From contig JABACO010000001.1 in NCBI GenBank assembly GCA_013339895.1, forward strand, positions 21,194,423-21,258,422: DNA of 64,000 nt. The letters are read 5' to 3'. The position numbers and the translations under genes were made by a program. Shown here one piece after another: positions 30,163-41,919 of this stretch; the first letter of the stretch is position 1; every line of letters begins with the position of its first letter. Source of the stretch: Ephydatia muelleri. Its lineage: Eukaryota > Porifera > Demospongiae > Spongillida > Spongillidae. The notes below the pieces were generated by a model. That model ran no database searches. It was not told where the DNA came from and saw nothing but the letters and a program-made list of their open reading frames with translations.

Positions 30163-32746
30163 AAGTATATGCATGTATTTCCAACCCTTGCATGCACGTA
30201 ACATTTGGTTCGAAAAGCAAAAGCTGTGTAGGTCGTCAACTATGTATGCAGTTTGAATTCGGTCTGTAACAGCACATTTGGTTCGAAAATCAAAAGCTAC
30301 AATGATCACAGGTCGCCAACTATATACATGTATGCAGCTTCTGTAACAACTGATTAACCTTTTTCTTCGGTCTGTCTGTTACTATTTCCATTTGGTTCGA
30401 AATAGATCGCGTGCAGGTCGGCAACTATACATACAGGCGATGCAGCACTGTTTATATTATCAAATCGTAGTGCAAACAAAGTAGAAATAAAGATTAAAGA
30501 AATAAAAATATATAATAGTTAACTGAACATATGAGAGATGAGGGTACTGGATAAATCTCAATTTCGTACCTGTATAAAAAGAAAATAAAACTAGTACACT
30601 TCAGCCAGTATTGTTTAGAGAATGATGCATAAGTGTTTCTTGTACATGATAAAAAGTGAATTTCACAGACAAATAACGCTGCTCGTGTGCCCAGAGATTT
30701 TCTGCAGAGGGGGAGGAGGTAGGAAAAGGAAGGGAGATGAGAAGAGATACAGGGACACATAGCTTTAAGCTGCATGGGCCCTCAAAAACTTGGTACTTAA
30801 TTAGCGGTTAAATCGACCCTCTTTGTTATATCCTCACATGCCTTTAAGCTGTCTGGCTTGTCATTGTGTGCATGTCTTTGTGTGCATGTTAAAAAGACGT
30901 GCCTACATTTCGTCATCTGAGGGTACATGTAAGTGCAAACACAATGACCTTAAACAAATTGATTCCCTCCAGTAGAAATACACAGTCGCCAAACCCTGTC
31001 TTAGAGGTGCATATACATACAGGTGTATGTCATCTGAGGGTAAGTGCAAGCACACTGACCTATGAGAATACATGCATGGTCTCCAATCCGCACCTTGGAG
31101 AGGTAAGAATGGACATATCATCTGAGAGTAAGTGCAAACACACATGATACATGTACATTGACCTTAAATTACACAGATTCTCTCCAATAGAAACACATTG
31201 TCACCAGTCTTCCTCCGCCGAGAGTTGTGCATTAGTAAGAATGCACCTTTGAAACACACTGAAAGAACAGTTTTACATCCTCCCCCTATTACTAGTACCC
31301 ATGGGACCAGATGAACATAAGTCTTGGTATATGGGTTTGCAAAATGACCTGACGCAACTAGTTTAGAGCCGAGTAGAAACTTAGACTGCCAGAAAACACA
31401 GCAATTCATGTTATCGCTAAATCTAAGTGACCAACACACTCGTCAGTTCACCGTAGTCTGTTCATTGATTGCGAAGTAAGGAAGGAGCGTTTAATAGACC
31501 AAACTGAGTAGAGCTCTACCGGGGTAACGGTCATGAAACGATTAACTGCAAATAGTATTTTAATCTTACCTGTACCTGTGATAATTAAATACAGCTACGA
31601 ATCCGTTCAATCGTCGATATCAATCCTCACGCGGCGCCAGTATAGAACTTACTCGCTTCTCTTTCCATGCCTCCAGATACAGAATTGCTCAATAATTTTT
31701 CTGCCCATACCATAGTACTGCTTCTATACCACTATAAGTATAAAGTACACGAATAACAAGTCTTAATTAGCCCTTGCACCACACCATACAGTTTATCCCG
31801 CCCACGATTCAGGAATCTATACAGGGGACAGTAGAAGGAAAGATTGGGGTTCAGTGATCCACCCAACAGTATGCCTGTTAGTTCAGTTGCATCAAGATCC
31901 TACCTGACCGATACTAGCAGACGCTACAGTGATAGGGGATATCTAGTCGTAGTATCTGAACTGGTATTAGGACGCGCAAGCGATGTTGGCTCATCTAGCT
32001 ATAGTGTTCGGTTACAGAATGAAATATGAAATCCCAACCATGTGTTCCAGTGTACACACATGTCAGTATATGTTCTATGAAAGCTTTCGACATGAACCAT
32101 CGTAATTGCTGCATGGCTAGCACTCATGTACTGATACACATATAAAAATGCACTCACAGACAAGCTATGAGAGAAATGAAATGTATAAAATTGGTTATGT
32201 ATGAATTGTAGGCACCAATTAAGCACAGCATTTGTCAAATAATATTTGATAATTGCGAGAATATACGAAATCCCTTATTTACATACTTTTAGTAAATTGG
32301 TGCCTACAAATCCTACATCACCAATTAAAAATATTATGACATTGCCGAGCTAAATTTGTGGTACACGTTCTGTCAATATACATGGTGCATGGTTTGCAAA
32401 AGGCAGATTAAACATATCTTAATAAATCACGTGCATGCGCGTCACGTACATGTACTAAGACTGAGAACAAGAAGGCCGTGGAATGGTATAGGTTATGTTA
32501 TGAACGTCTGAGACTGAGCACTGTAAAATTCTTATGTTTTTTTATCGCACAGGTAGAGGCAGTCTAACACTTCTTGTTCGGGATTGCAATAGATGAAGGT
32601 TTTAAGGGACCTCAAGAATCGATTTCTCCTTTTACGTTCATTATCAATTAGAACTTCTGTCCTGTGCATGTCGATTTCGGTGAGAATCGATTTCTCTTTT
32701 TAATTATACACGCTATAAACTGGGTCGTCAAAATCAAATCTCCATT
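30163..32746. other. Interval between the two GGACCGTATTCCC repeats; no gene recognised
   Basis: Near 30905-31230 there are about three degenerate tandem units of roughly 115-130 bases (CATCTGAGGGTAAGTGCAA, then ACCTTAAA, then TCTCCA). At 30185-30425 the phrase CATTTGGTTCGAAA recurs three times. At 32206 and 32297 GTAGGCACCAATT is inverted. There are no long frames of a known family. Confidence 0.4.
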
Positions 32747-32907
32747 CTATCAGGGAATTGAGTCCGCCTCCTGTATTCCCTGGATGTACAATATTTTAGA
32801 CGGACCGTATTCCCTAGGGAGTTGGGTCCGGGGGGGGACCGTATTCCCTTAGGGAATACGGTCCGCCGGACCGAAAATTGGGCCGGACCGTATACCCTAT
32901 GACACCG
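32747..32907 (-). repeat. GGACCGTATTCCC fold-back repeat, copy 2
   Basis: This is the inverted relative of 29965-30162, ending CTATGACACCGGC. It abuts the 3' flank of receptor copy C (CACTG at 32909, then TTCTCACCTACAAGGCGTAG). Confidence 0.85.
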
Positions 32908-33061
32908 GCACTGTTGCACGGTCTAAATGTCCTTTCTCACCTACAAGGCGTAGCGGTGATGTCTTCAACTACCACAATAAACATTCAAAACACTCAAGCT
33001 GAAGCCTGTAACAATGTTAAGGATGATTATGTGCATGTGGGTCTGTCAGTTGGAGACGCAA

Positions 33062-33076
33062 GGGGGGGGGGGGGGT

Positions 33077-33108
<32 letters not shown>
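33062..33108 (+). repeat. 47-base G tract with one T
   Basis: Only G from 33062 to 33108 apart from a T at 33076. It sits at the same place in the receptor 3' flank as the G tract at 9225-9262 near copy A. Confidence 0.9.
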
Positions 33109-33109
<1 letters not shown>

Positions 33110-33255
33110 GCATCTCATTTTTATAGGCAGCAAAATGGCCAATACAGAATTATACCGGCAGTCATGTCATTATATGGGTCGTAACGAAACATTGCACCAG
33201 TTCCTTTAAATGCACATTTATGTAAAGCTTAATGTTGGTGTGAAGCATGAAACCA

Positions 33256-34251
33256 CTATAACTTGCACTCTGTCTGTCGCGAAACTGGTTCGGGCCATAC
33301 CGAGTTGGGAGACTTGATGCAGTCACTAATGGCCCCCACAATCGTACGGCGGATGGTTTTGTGGATAGCGATGAACAGGATAAGAACGTAAAATGGCTCA
33401 ACTCCAAAAAACAAGGTCAGCATCACACTGGATATAGTATCTTGTGAGATAGCCCAATAAACGTACGATGGCGATGTAACGGTTTTGATGAACAAATCCG
33501 TTGTTATGGTAGTGACATTCATAATTAAAACAGATTTAGTGACTCTGTTGTCGTTGTCTATTTCGACGATGCCACTTTTTACAGTGCGATACGTCATGTA
33601 CGATGTGACCAGAGTGATAACAATGGGAACACCGTGTCCAAATATTGGTACAATTAGAACAGGGAGTTGGGCGCTTGTATATGCAGCAAAGAGCAATCCA
33701 GTGATGTGAGTGACGGTCGCTTTCCACAACGCAGCTGCGCTCTGCACAATGGAGACTCCCACAACAAAGGGCATTAATAGGGCGAACGCTGAAAGCACGT
33801 TGCGGGTCGATACTCGCTTTAGACCGTATTTGATGATCAGAAATTGAACGGTAGCGATCAGTCCAATGGAAAACGGAATGAGATATATTTGTATATTTAT
33901 AATAAAAAACACAGTGACAAGTAGAAACCGAATATTACAGCTTCCGATTGGGGGTTGGTCAATTAGTACAGATAAGCCGACAAGTAGATTCAGTGGGATT
34001 GATAGGGTCATTAATGATGCTGTCACTGAAGTCATCAGTGCGGAGACTGGATCTCGCAACATCTTGCTCCGATACAAGCAGTAAATGACCACGCATCCAA
34101 GCAGTAGCTTCAGCATGAATATGGTTAACTCTAGGATCGCAAAGATTGTTAACACTGTGGAGTGACCTTCACTTGCACGGGTCAAGTTATAGCTGCTGCA
34201 GTTTTGTGGAGCGATGACATCAGAACTGTTTTCTGATCCGTAGTTGTTCAT
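33256..34251 (-). CDS. 7TM receptor family copy C, intact (331 residues)
   Basis: This is the only complete frame of the family. I start it at MNNYGSEN (34249-34251), where the similarity among copies begins; a longer in-frame start at 34299 exists but lies in sequence that is not conserved as protein. The N-terminal tail of about 35 residues carries NSS, NCS and NLT sequons. Seven hydrophobic segments follow; examples are TM1 VLTIFAILELTIFMLKLL, TM3 ending FLIIKYGLKRV, TM5 GVPIVITLVTSYMTYRTV and TM7 GVEPFYVLILFIAIHKTIR. The basic end after TM7 suits a cytosolic helix 8. A cysteine before TM3 is kept, and the DRY motif is replaced by KYG. It is probably a plasma-membrane receptor, rhodopsin-like at a distance. 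Ligand unknown. Confidence 0.75.
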   Translation of the reverse strand: MNNYGSENSSDVIAPQNCSSYNLTRASEGHSTVLTIFAILELTIFMLKLLLGCVVIYCLYRSKMLRDPVSALMTSVTASLMTLSIPLNLLVGLSVLIDQPPIGSCNIRFLLVTVFFIINIQIYLIPFSIGLIATVQFLIIKYGLKRVSTRNVLSAFALLMPFVVGVSIVQSAAALWKATVTHITGLLFAAYTSAQLPVLIVPIFGHGVPIVITLVTSYMTYRTVKSGIVEIDNDNRVTKSVLIMNVTTITTDLFIKTVTSPSYVYWAISQDTISSVMLTLFFGVEPFYVLILFIAIHKTIRRTIVGAISDCIKSPNSVWPEPVSRQTECKL

Positions 34252-34314
34252 CTGTATACAAACGCCAATCGAGTGAGAGTCCCTCGGTTTTCTTCTCATT
34301 TATATTTAAGCCCA

Positions 34315-34720
34315 TGCGTGATACAGTGTCGACAAACATGTAAGCATACCTGTAACAACACGTCACCTCGAGTGCTAGTTTTATGGTGTAAGAAAATGAC
34401 AACTGTAGACTTGTGGAATGAAATGCGACAAAACGTTATCAGCTTCCCCATCAGTTTATGGACCCACGAAACTCACTAGTCATGCGCAATGGGAGGGACC
34501 AAGACTGCCGCTCTAAAAATGAATGCACGCTTTAAACACTGTATAAGATCTATTTTAATATACAAGCGTAGCGAACGATGAAGTTAAAACACGACATGAA
34601 GGTACATGCATGCATGTAACACGCGGTCCATAAAAGGCGGAGTGTGAATAGCACGCATATACGTGTACAGTTGTTGTCACTAGTGTGTTTTTTTTTTAAT
34701 CGACTGTTTCTTAATCCTCA
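34315..34720 (-). promoter_or_regulatory. Conserved upstream segment of receptor copy C
   Basis: It matches the upstream segments of copies B and D over about 400 bases, with few differences, although it is non-coding. As the flank of the one intact copy, it is the best candidate for the family's promoter and 5' untranslated exon. Confidence 0.5.
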
Positions 34721-35738
34721 ATCACAGGCTATGTAAATACGATTTTTAATTTGTTGAATTATTAGTAAACCTGAGCGACTCATCAGTGTTTTCGCGGTGA
34801 ATTGTGCAGGACCTTCAAAAGCATTCTTAACTGTTTCATAACCGTTTTGTCTCATACAAAATGATTCTGCGTGCAGTAAAGTGACGAGACAACCGAAATG
34901 TTACTTTTTCCTACGACACCACCGCCGCCCGACGCTATGCCTGTACCGGTTAAAGCCGACGTCCATACACATATGCAGAAATCAGCGGTCACCAGGAAAG
35001 TGATGGTGTTCAAAAAGACATCCTATAGCATGTGTTCCATTGCTAGTACATAGGGGTAGTGTGGTTTGAATTTGTGTTGAATTTATAAGTACTAATGGTT
35101 CGGATGTATTCAAAACAAAGTTAGACTTACACCTATTTAAATGTATGAAAAATGGTTACTCTTGAATTTAATTAACTAACCGCAAGTTATACAACATTTG
35201 CCACCTCATTTTTACGTGTAGAAAGGTTGTAAGGTGCAAACTGTGCAATAATATTTATACTATTACATTGAAGATTTCAGTTCGGGAAAGTAAAACATAG
35301 CTTCCCATTAATATGTACACAAAATCAATGTTTTCTGACCTAATTACTGTATTCCACTGTTTTTTAAAATTGAATCTTAACGAAAAATTGAGTTGCCACC
35401 CTTTATTATGATTTGCAGCACATCGGTACATGTTTTCATGCCATTTGTTTTTTCCATTACATAGATATTTCTAGTTCGGGGAGCCTTTGAACAATGTTAG
35501 GTTACTGGCGCCGCCATTTTGACCATTATTGAATAAATGGTCGTCATAACAGAAACACGGCCGGCTACATGTATGTACCATTACATGAAGCTTTAAACTA
35601 AATAATTATAGTTAGGTTTATTAACTCGCAAAATGTTCACAAAAAATTAACTGGCCACATCCCCGCTTGGCAGGGGCGGATCCATGCAGTATTTTGGTAA
35701 GGGGCCGGGGTTCGTGGAGCCCTGGTTGAGTACGAAAA

Positions 35739-35770
<32 letters not shown>

Positions 35771-37790
35771 GTTCGAGATACAAGAACTGAGACGCGAGAC
35801 GCGATTCGCCGAAGTGGCGCTCTGATTCTATTTTGATGCTTCATAACCATTCAAATTTGTCCAACCCCACGGGTCCGCTACAGCAACTTAGTAACATGTC
35901 ACTTATGCGGGCAGTCTGCATTTGAGAACAGCTAATTATAAACGGCTTTCTATCTGAAATTTGTGACCACGCCAGCTGGCGTGTAAGGTGGGAGATAATA
36001 TAGTAAGGTCATCGTTGAATAATTTATTCATGTCGCAGACATGCAAATTGTCTGTTCAGAGCATATATACGAGGGACTAGGTTTATATGGCGGCGGATCA
36101 GTCAGTTCGGTGTACGGTGCATCCTTTAATTTCCCCCGCTTTTTTATTTGCAAGATCTATAGAACGTTTGAAGTTGATCCGTCCTATTAATAATACCGTA
36201 TTACGTTGCGTGATCGCTCTGCATGCAATACATACTCGCAGATCATCTTTGCACGAACATTAGGTTTATTGATAGTGTCACTTTTAACCTGGAGTCATCA
36301 ATCCATTCAACCATGCGTAGTTGATCATAAATCAACTGAACATTTATCCCAGTGAATTGTGAAGGACTATACTAGCAGATGCCATGCAATACCTGACCTT
36401 GTTATTCAGTAGTTGTAAGGAAACAATGCCTGCATATACTTTCTGCTGCACTCTGCATTGTAACCATATACCATATGCATGCAACCATTTGCATCATGCG
36501 TATATTGAATGCGTGCACCAATTTAGGTGCACACGCACAGATAGTAAAAGTATGCAGGCCTCCTGCATGGGCAGCAAGTTAGTTCTAATCTCTTCATCGT
36601 GCATTTACCATGCATGCAATTGAGAGCTATAAATGTATATGGGTAAACTGCACTTCAAAGCATTCATTACTGCAGCGGTGCAGTCATGTTTATCTTGCAC
36701 CGTATTGTCTTGCATAATGCACAATTCACTTAACCTAATTAATCGCAGACTATGACAGCATAATTGGATCATGCACCATCAACCGCATGTATCGCAATGC
36801 ATGCATGCACGGATAATGCTCGTAACTAGTGAAATGAACAAGAAAAGCGTGGAAATTGTAACTGAGAGTTGTCCGAGGTTACCAGGCAAAAGAATCTATA
36901 TAAAAAATCGCCGAGCTTTTTCATGTATACCGATGGAACTAACGTATATAAGCGTTGAAAAATACAATCATTTTGAAAGTAATGCCGCGAGTGCTACTGA
37001 CAAAGAGAATGACATGAGGCATATCCCACTGGGTTCGAGCAAGGATTGTAATAATCAATAATCCTTGGTTAGAGCTACTAGCAGGTTCAAGTAGACAATG
37101 ATAAATTAAAAGTACAGATCACATCGCACACTGCAATGAGGCATAACAGATATATTGTGTGCACACATGATTTCTGAATGTTTTGGTCAGTCCCTATCGG
37201 GATACGTTGCTTGATTTATTTATTAACTAACTGCATATGCGTGGGCGTACTGCAGTAGCCACACCCTCGCTCAGAAGCTGTAAAGACTTTCGTTATTTTA
37301 CTATTTAATTATACATGTGCACGTGAGCCAATGTTTTGTCATAGACGTCATGAATGGTTATTTAAATATCTTGCGTCATCTTTTAAATACATTTATGAAT
37401 AAATTTGACTAATTATGCGCGGTTGAAATTAATTTAAATGTCTTGATTTTAGTAAAGGGTGCTTAATGTTTTTTTCATGAAAAATGCATATTATAATCAA
37501 ATCGATTTTTAGAGTATATTAAACATGTTTGAAATTCAATGTTGAAAAAAACAACAGGATGACCGCGTATGTATGGGCCATTTCTGGATATGATGTAAAT
37601 ACAGGCACATGTGTTGGCGATGACAGATTGGAACATGCCTCTAGTTGTTCGTACCTGTTTCATGTGATGATTTTACATATCGCTTAGAATAGGTCTGTAG
37701 CGTGATAGTCGAAACTGTAATTAATAATCACCGTACATCACGTGCATTATTACAACATAATATGCGTGTCCATAGTTCATCACTCCACAT
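34721..37790. other. 3 kb without a recognised gene
   Basis: AT-rich sequence. At 35670 CAGGGGCGGATCCA resembles one hAT-like terminus without a visible partner. At 35740-35769 there is a 30-base G run. At 36810-37061 a plus-strand frame (MNKKSVEIVTESCPRLPGKR and on, to a TAA) has no family that I recognise; it could be an exon. ATGCATGCA-rich sequence fills 36440-36800. Confidence 0.35.
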
Positions 37791-37799
37791 CTCCCGTTT

Positions 37800-38592
37800 C
37801 TAGAGCCTATTTGGTGGTTTAGATACACGACCACTCCTTGTAATGACTGGTCTTCGTTGAACTAATTCCTGTTGCTTATGAGAACCAGATGCATTGGGAT
37901 TATTGAGATTTGGAGCCTCATATTGCCCTTCTGATTCATGCCCTTGCACTTGTGGTTCAACTATTCCCTCTAGTTCTTGTTGTCCAACCGCTTCTTCTTG
38001 TTCATGTGATTCAACTGATTCTTCCGGCACTTGTAATGTTCTTTCCTATTCTTGTGGGTCTGCTGCTGCTTCCTGCTGCTCCCTCGGTGTTTCTTCCTCA
38101 TCTCGGAGCATTATGGGGCACTGGATCAGTACTGCTCACACCTCCACCATTGTGTACTATGGCTGAATGGCTATGATCCTTTTCCCCCGGGAGAAATTTC
38201 AGCTGTCGTCTGTTCCTCCGCAGTATACCCCTTTCAGTGTCAACCAAATAAGATCTTGGGGAGTATTCCTTTACTACAGATCCTCTCAAATTTTGGTGAT
38301 CTATCCTCACTTGATCACCTGGCATCATTTGTTGAAGAGATCGACTGGCATGACGTCTATCAAAATCAGTCTTCTGTTTCTGTTTATCTTTTTGCTCCAT
38401 TGCTCTGAGCTGTGCATAGTTAGGTACTGATGGATGTAAATTATACCCCAACGTAGGAACTGTGGTCCTCAATCTCCTATTCATCAAACGTTCAGATGGA
38501 CTGTACCCATTACGGAGTGGAGTGGAACGATATGCAAGAAGACCAAGGTATGGGTCTTTTGCTTTGTCAAGGATATTTTTAATGGTTCTCAC
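37800..38592 (-). pseudogene. pol: K02A2.6-type gypsy: integrase end and C-terminal tail
   Basis: The frame continues the integrase: AKDPYLGLLAYRSTPLRNGY, PSERLMNRRLRTTVP (core end), then DFDRRHASRSLQQMMPGDQV, which is the GPF/Y-like C-terminal domain, and a tail. After a stop near 38050 the frame 37800-38030 holds an acidic tail ending RPVITRSGRVSKPPNRL, common at the end of such polyproteins. The sequence GGGAGATGTGGAG after it, followed by TGATGAACTATGG, looks like a polypurine tract and an LTR start. Confidence 0.85.
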
Positions 38593-39596
38593 CGCACGTT
38601 CGGCTTCACCATTTCCTTGAGGGTATCTAGGGCTGCTGGTGGTGTGAACAAATCCATATTCACCAGCAAAAGAGTGAATACATTTGATGAAAACTGAGGA
38701 CCATTGTCCGAGACCACTTCATTTGGAATTCCGTGCCTTGCAAAAATAGATTTCATGTGGTTGATTACATCCTGAGATGTAGTTGCAGAAAGTTTGGAGA
38801 GCTCCACATATCGAGAAAAATAATCAATGATGAGAAGATACTGTGAACCTTTCCAACTGAACAGGTCAGTTGCAACTTTCTGCCAAGACAAGTCAGGTAG
38901 CTTTGACATCATCAAAGGTTCTGGCTTCTGAGAAAGTGATTTGATACACTTGTTACACATACTAATCTTTACTTCCAATTCCCTGTTTAGACCAGGCCAC
39001 CACACTGATTCCCTTGCACGATCCCTGCATTTGTTGATTCCCAAGTGTCCCTCATGCAATCTATTCAAAACTGGTGCACGTAGAGCCATCGGTATCACTA
39101 TCCGATTCCCTCTCAACAACAAGCCATCTTCAACGGAAAGTTCTGATGCAACGTGGAAAAATTGCTTCCATTCACCCTTCACAAGACTCTTATCAGGCCA
39201 ACCTTCTTGGCAGTATTGAATGACCTTTTGACATATTTCATCCTTCTGCTGTGCTTGTTTTATTTCCAGCATCTTTGGTTCAGAAGTGGGTATATTCCTA
39301 ACTACCAAGTCAACATAAGCTTGAATTTCTGCTCTAAACTCTTTCTCTTCCTGATATACTTCATTACTTGGAGCTCGTGACAATGTATCGGCAATGACCA
39401 ACTCTTTTCCTGGTATATGTGAAATTGTGTACTTAAATCTCATCAATCTTAGTCGAAAACGCTGAACCCTTAATGGCAAATCCTCAAGGTTCTTCGACCC
39501 CAGGAGTGGTACAAGAGGTTTATGGTCCGTCTCGATTTGAAATTGAAGTCCTGTAAGAAAATCCCTGAAGCGCTCACAGGCCCATGTCACACCCAA
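38593..39596 (-). pseudogene. pol: K02A2.6-type gypsy: RNase H end and integrase
   Basis: Residues 1-80 are the RNase H end (WACERFRDFLTGLQFQIETD and GKELVIADTLSRAPS). Then comes the zinc-binding arm (LHEGHLGINKCRDRARESVW and CNKCIKS), then the core with VATDLFSWKGSQYLLIIDYF (first D) and VVSDNGPQFSSNVF (second D). A frameshift near 38630 removes the third motif from this frame. The glutamate (GNGEAERAV) is still legible at about 38600. One copy, inactive. Confidence 0.88.
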
Positions 39597-39667
39597 AGCC
39601 TCCTCAATCTGAGTGTACTTATGTTCAGTTGGAGTTAAGGATCTATGAGACTGGTTTTACAGATCCA

Positions 39668-40033
39668 TCAAACTGTCTCTGGAGCAGCACAGCACAATGC
39701 CATATGAAGAGGCATCTGCCGACACAATATAGTATCTAACTTGGGAGAGTACAAAGCTAAAACAGGTTGTGTACTGACTTCGTCCTTCAGCTTAGAGAAT
39801 GCTTTCTGATGGGTTTCATTCCATGTCCACTCGTTCTTTTTACTCAGCAACTCTCGAAGTGGCTTGGTGAGCTCCGCTATATTAGGAGTGAATTTACTAA
39901 GTTGATTAATCATCCCAAGATATCGTCTAAGTTCTGTTGTGTTCATCGGTGCAGCCATCCCTCTGATGGCAGTCACTTTATTTGGATCCGGCCTCACACC
40001 GTGTGCATCTACAATTTGTCCCAGGAATTTCAC
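39668..40033 (-). pseudogene. pol: K02A2.6-type gypsy: RT thumb and RNase H start
   Basis: MKFLGQIVDAHGVRPDPNKV is the typical segment after the RT core. LRRYLGMINQLSKFTPNIAE and the connection domain follow. Near 39670 the frame degenerates at the first RNase H motif, so RNase H is broken between this piece and 39596. Confidence 0.87.
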
Positions 40034-40905
40034 ACTGCTCTGAGAGAATACACATTTGTCTAACCCCAGCAGACTTGACCCTCTGCAACACAGCTTTTAG
40101 TCTCATGTCATGGATTTCTTGGTTTAGCCCAAAAATCAAGACATCGTCCATCATACACACAACTCCATCAAGACCTACAAGAATTTCAGACATTCGCTTC
40201 TGTAATATCTCTGGTGCAGAAGTGATCCCAAATGGAAGTCTTTGAAAGCAAAATCTCCCAAATGGAGTTATGAAAGTTGTAAGTGGAGACGATGACTCTG
40301 ACAACTTGATTTGCCAAAAGCCAGAGTTTGCATCCAATTTAGAAAGCACCTTCGTACCACTAAGCTGCGCTAATATTTGCTCCACACAAGGCAACATGTG
40401 TAGCTCTCTACATACACTTTCATTCAGTTTAGTGAAGTCCACACATATACGTCTCTTGCCATCCGCTTTGGGAACCACAACCATGCCTGCACACCACTCT
40501 GTCGCTTCTTGTACTGGCCTAATCACTCCCAACTCTACCATTCTCTCTAACTCTTCTTTCACAGCATTCATGAGTGGGAGGGCAACTCTCCGTGGAGTAT
40601 AAAGTGCAAAAGGTTGTGCATGTGGCCTTGGACATATCTTGTACTCTTCACCCAGAGTACCATAGCCAGTAAACAAATCAGGATAACTATTGAGTATTCT
40701 TGTGGCATAGTCCCCTGATTCAGTAGCACACACTCGTACAACCAATCCCAAAGCTTTAATTGCTGGAAGTCCAATTAAAGGTGTTTGCAAGCCTCGTACT
40801 ACATACACTTCCTCACTAGTAACCCCACCACGGTGCTTCAATGTAGCATTAAACTGCCCAATAACATGAAGAGCATTTTTGGCAGGACCACACAGTATCC
40901 TCTCA
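39978..40905 (-). pseudogene. pol: K02A2.6-type gypsy: protease end and reverse transcriptase
   Basis: The first part is the end of the protease domain (YVVRGLQTPLIGLPAIKALG). The RT follows: RMVELGVIRPVQEATEWCAG, ADGKRRICVDFTKLNESVCR, KVLSKLDANSGFWQIKL (motif A), RLPFGITSAPEILQKRM and VCMMDDVLIFG. The catalytic motif is MMDD instead of the common YxDD. The protease active site DTG is absent (see the gag entry). A frameshift near 40060 ends the frame. Confidence 0.88.
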
Positions 40906-41380
40906 CTATGCACTTTGAGTTTGTAGTTTTGATAAACGTTGTTTGACTGATACCGCTTCAAACTCTACATTGACAATGTTCTGTTCTCCCCTTACTGTAG
41001 CTTGCTGTAGCTTTACACTTTCAGACTGGCACGCCATGGCAATGGCCTTCTCCAGAGTAAGCTCTGAATCCAGCTGCAACTTTTCAGAAAGGTTTGCATC
41101 CCTAAGACCTACCACCAGTCGATCTCTGATCATTTCATCATGAAGGTCTCCAAAGTTGCAATACTGGGCCAAGGAATACAAAGATGTGACAAAGTCATCC
41201 ACAGGTTCTCCATCCTCCTGTTTCCGTATAAGTTAAACTTGGCGCGCTCGTAAATGACATTCCGCTTCTTGACAAAGTAAGCTTCATATCGATCTCGCAC
41301 TACCTTGTACTTCTTTTTGTCTTCATCCTTCAGACCAAAAGAGCGTAAAATGTCCTCTGCCTTGTCTGGTTGTACTGCAG
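40906..41380 (-). pseudogene. gag: K02A2.6-type gypsy: gag fragment
   Basis: MDDFVTSLYSLAQYCNFGDL, MIRDRLVVGLRDANLSEKLQ and LTLEKAIAMACQSE are the signature of Mag/K02A2.6-type gag. The upstream part (GLKDEDKKKYKVVRDRYEAY) is in a shifted frame up to about 41380. After the gag core the sequence runs straight into the protease end. The zinc knuckles and the protease active site were thus deleted. The element is cut off at 5' by a C run at 41382-41398. Confidence 0.83.
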
Positions 41381-41716
41381 TTTCCCCCCCCCCCCCCCTC
41401 TTTAATAACCATCTAACGTAATCAACAAGTTATATTAACACATTCCATTAATTAACACCCAATGCGAGCGCGTGCAATTTCTTTTATGAATATCATTAAG
41501 AAACAAAGTTACAAGTTTTTCAAGGTTTGTGATTCTACAGTTGCCAAGACTGCAACTGACACATCCACCTCGGCTAGTTAACGTTGGAGGGTGCTACAGG
41601 TTGGAGAACCCCTTGATTTGTGTCTCAGTTATTACTTGGTGGTTACTTAGTGGTTACATTTTGTATAACTATTAAAAATTTGACTAAAATAAATAAAATA
41701 TAAATTACATGCAACA

Positions 41717-41914
41717 TTACACAGGGTATTGTTCAGCAATATGTTTAAGTACATTTCCAAAAGCTACGGGACCCCCGAACTGGCGCCTCCACATGAACTC
41801 GGGTAGGTAAGTGTCGTGCAGTCTCGAGTGCATTGCTCTCTCCTCCCTGAGCATCCTTTTACACGAACTCCACATGGACTCCACTCCCTGTGTGTGGGCA
41901 CCAGTGTTGGGGTC
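41717..41914 (-). pseudogene. ISXO2-like transposase C-terminus
   Basis: The 65-residue frame DPNTGAHTQGVESMWSSCKR, then LREERAMHSRLHDTYLPEF and MWRRQFGG is the C-terminal end of an ISXO2-like DDE transposase (IS1595/Merlin type). N-T/H-T-(Q)-x-(V/I)-E-x-x-W-S-x-x-K is the motif that carries the last catalytic residue. Directly upstream is TATTTAG|GAC, so an exon boundary or an in-frame stop lies there. No N-terminal part is found in the next 300 bases. Confidence 0.75.
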
Positions 41915-41919
41915 CTAAA

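Noticed and set aside
30899-31147. 80-codon frames on both strands
   Set aside because: They lie in a degenerate tandem repeat of about 120 bases, and the two strands are equally open.
36384-36623. 79-codon plus-strand frame rich in Cys and His
   Set aside because: The region is full of ATGCATGCA, which codes for Cys-His by chance. The Cys/His spacing fits no finger.
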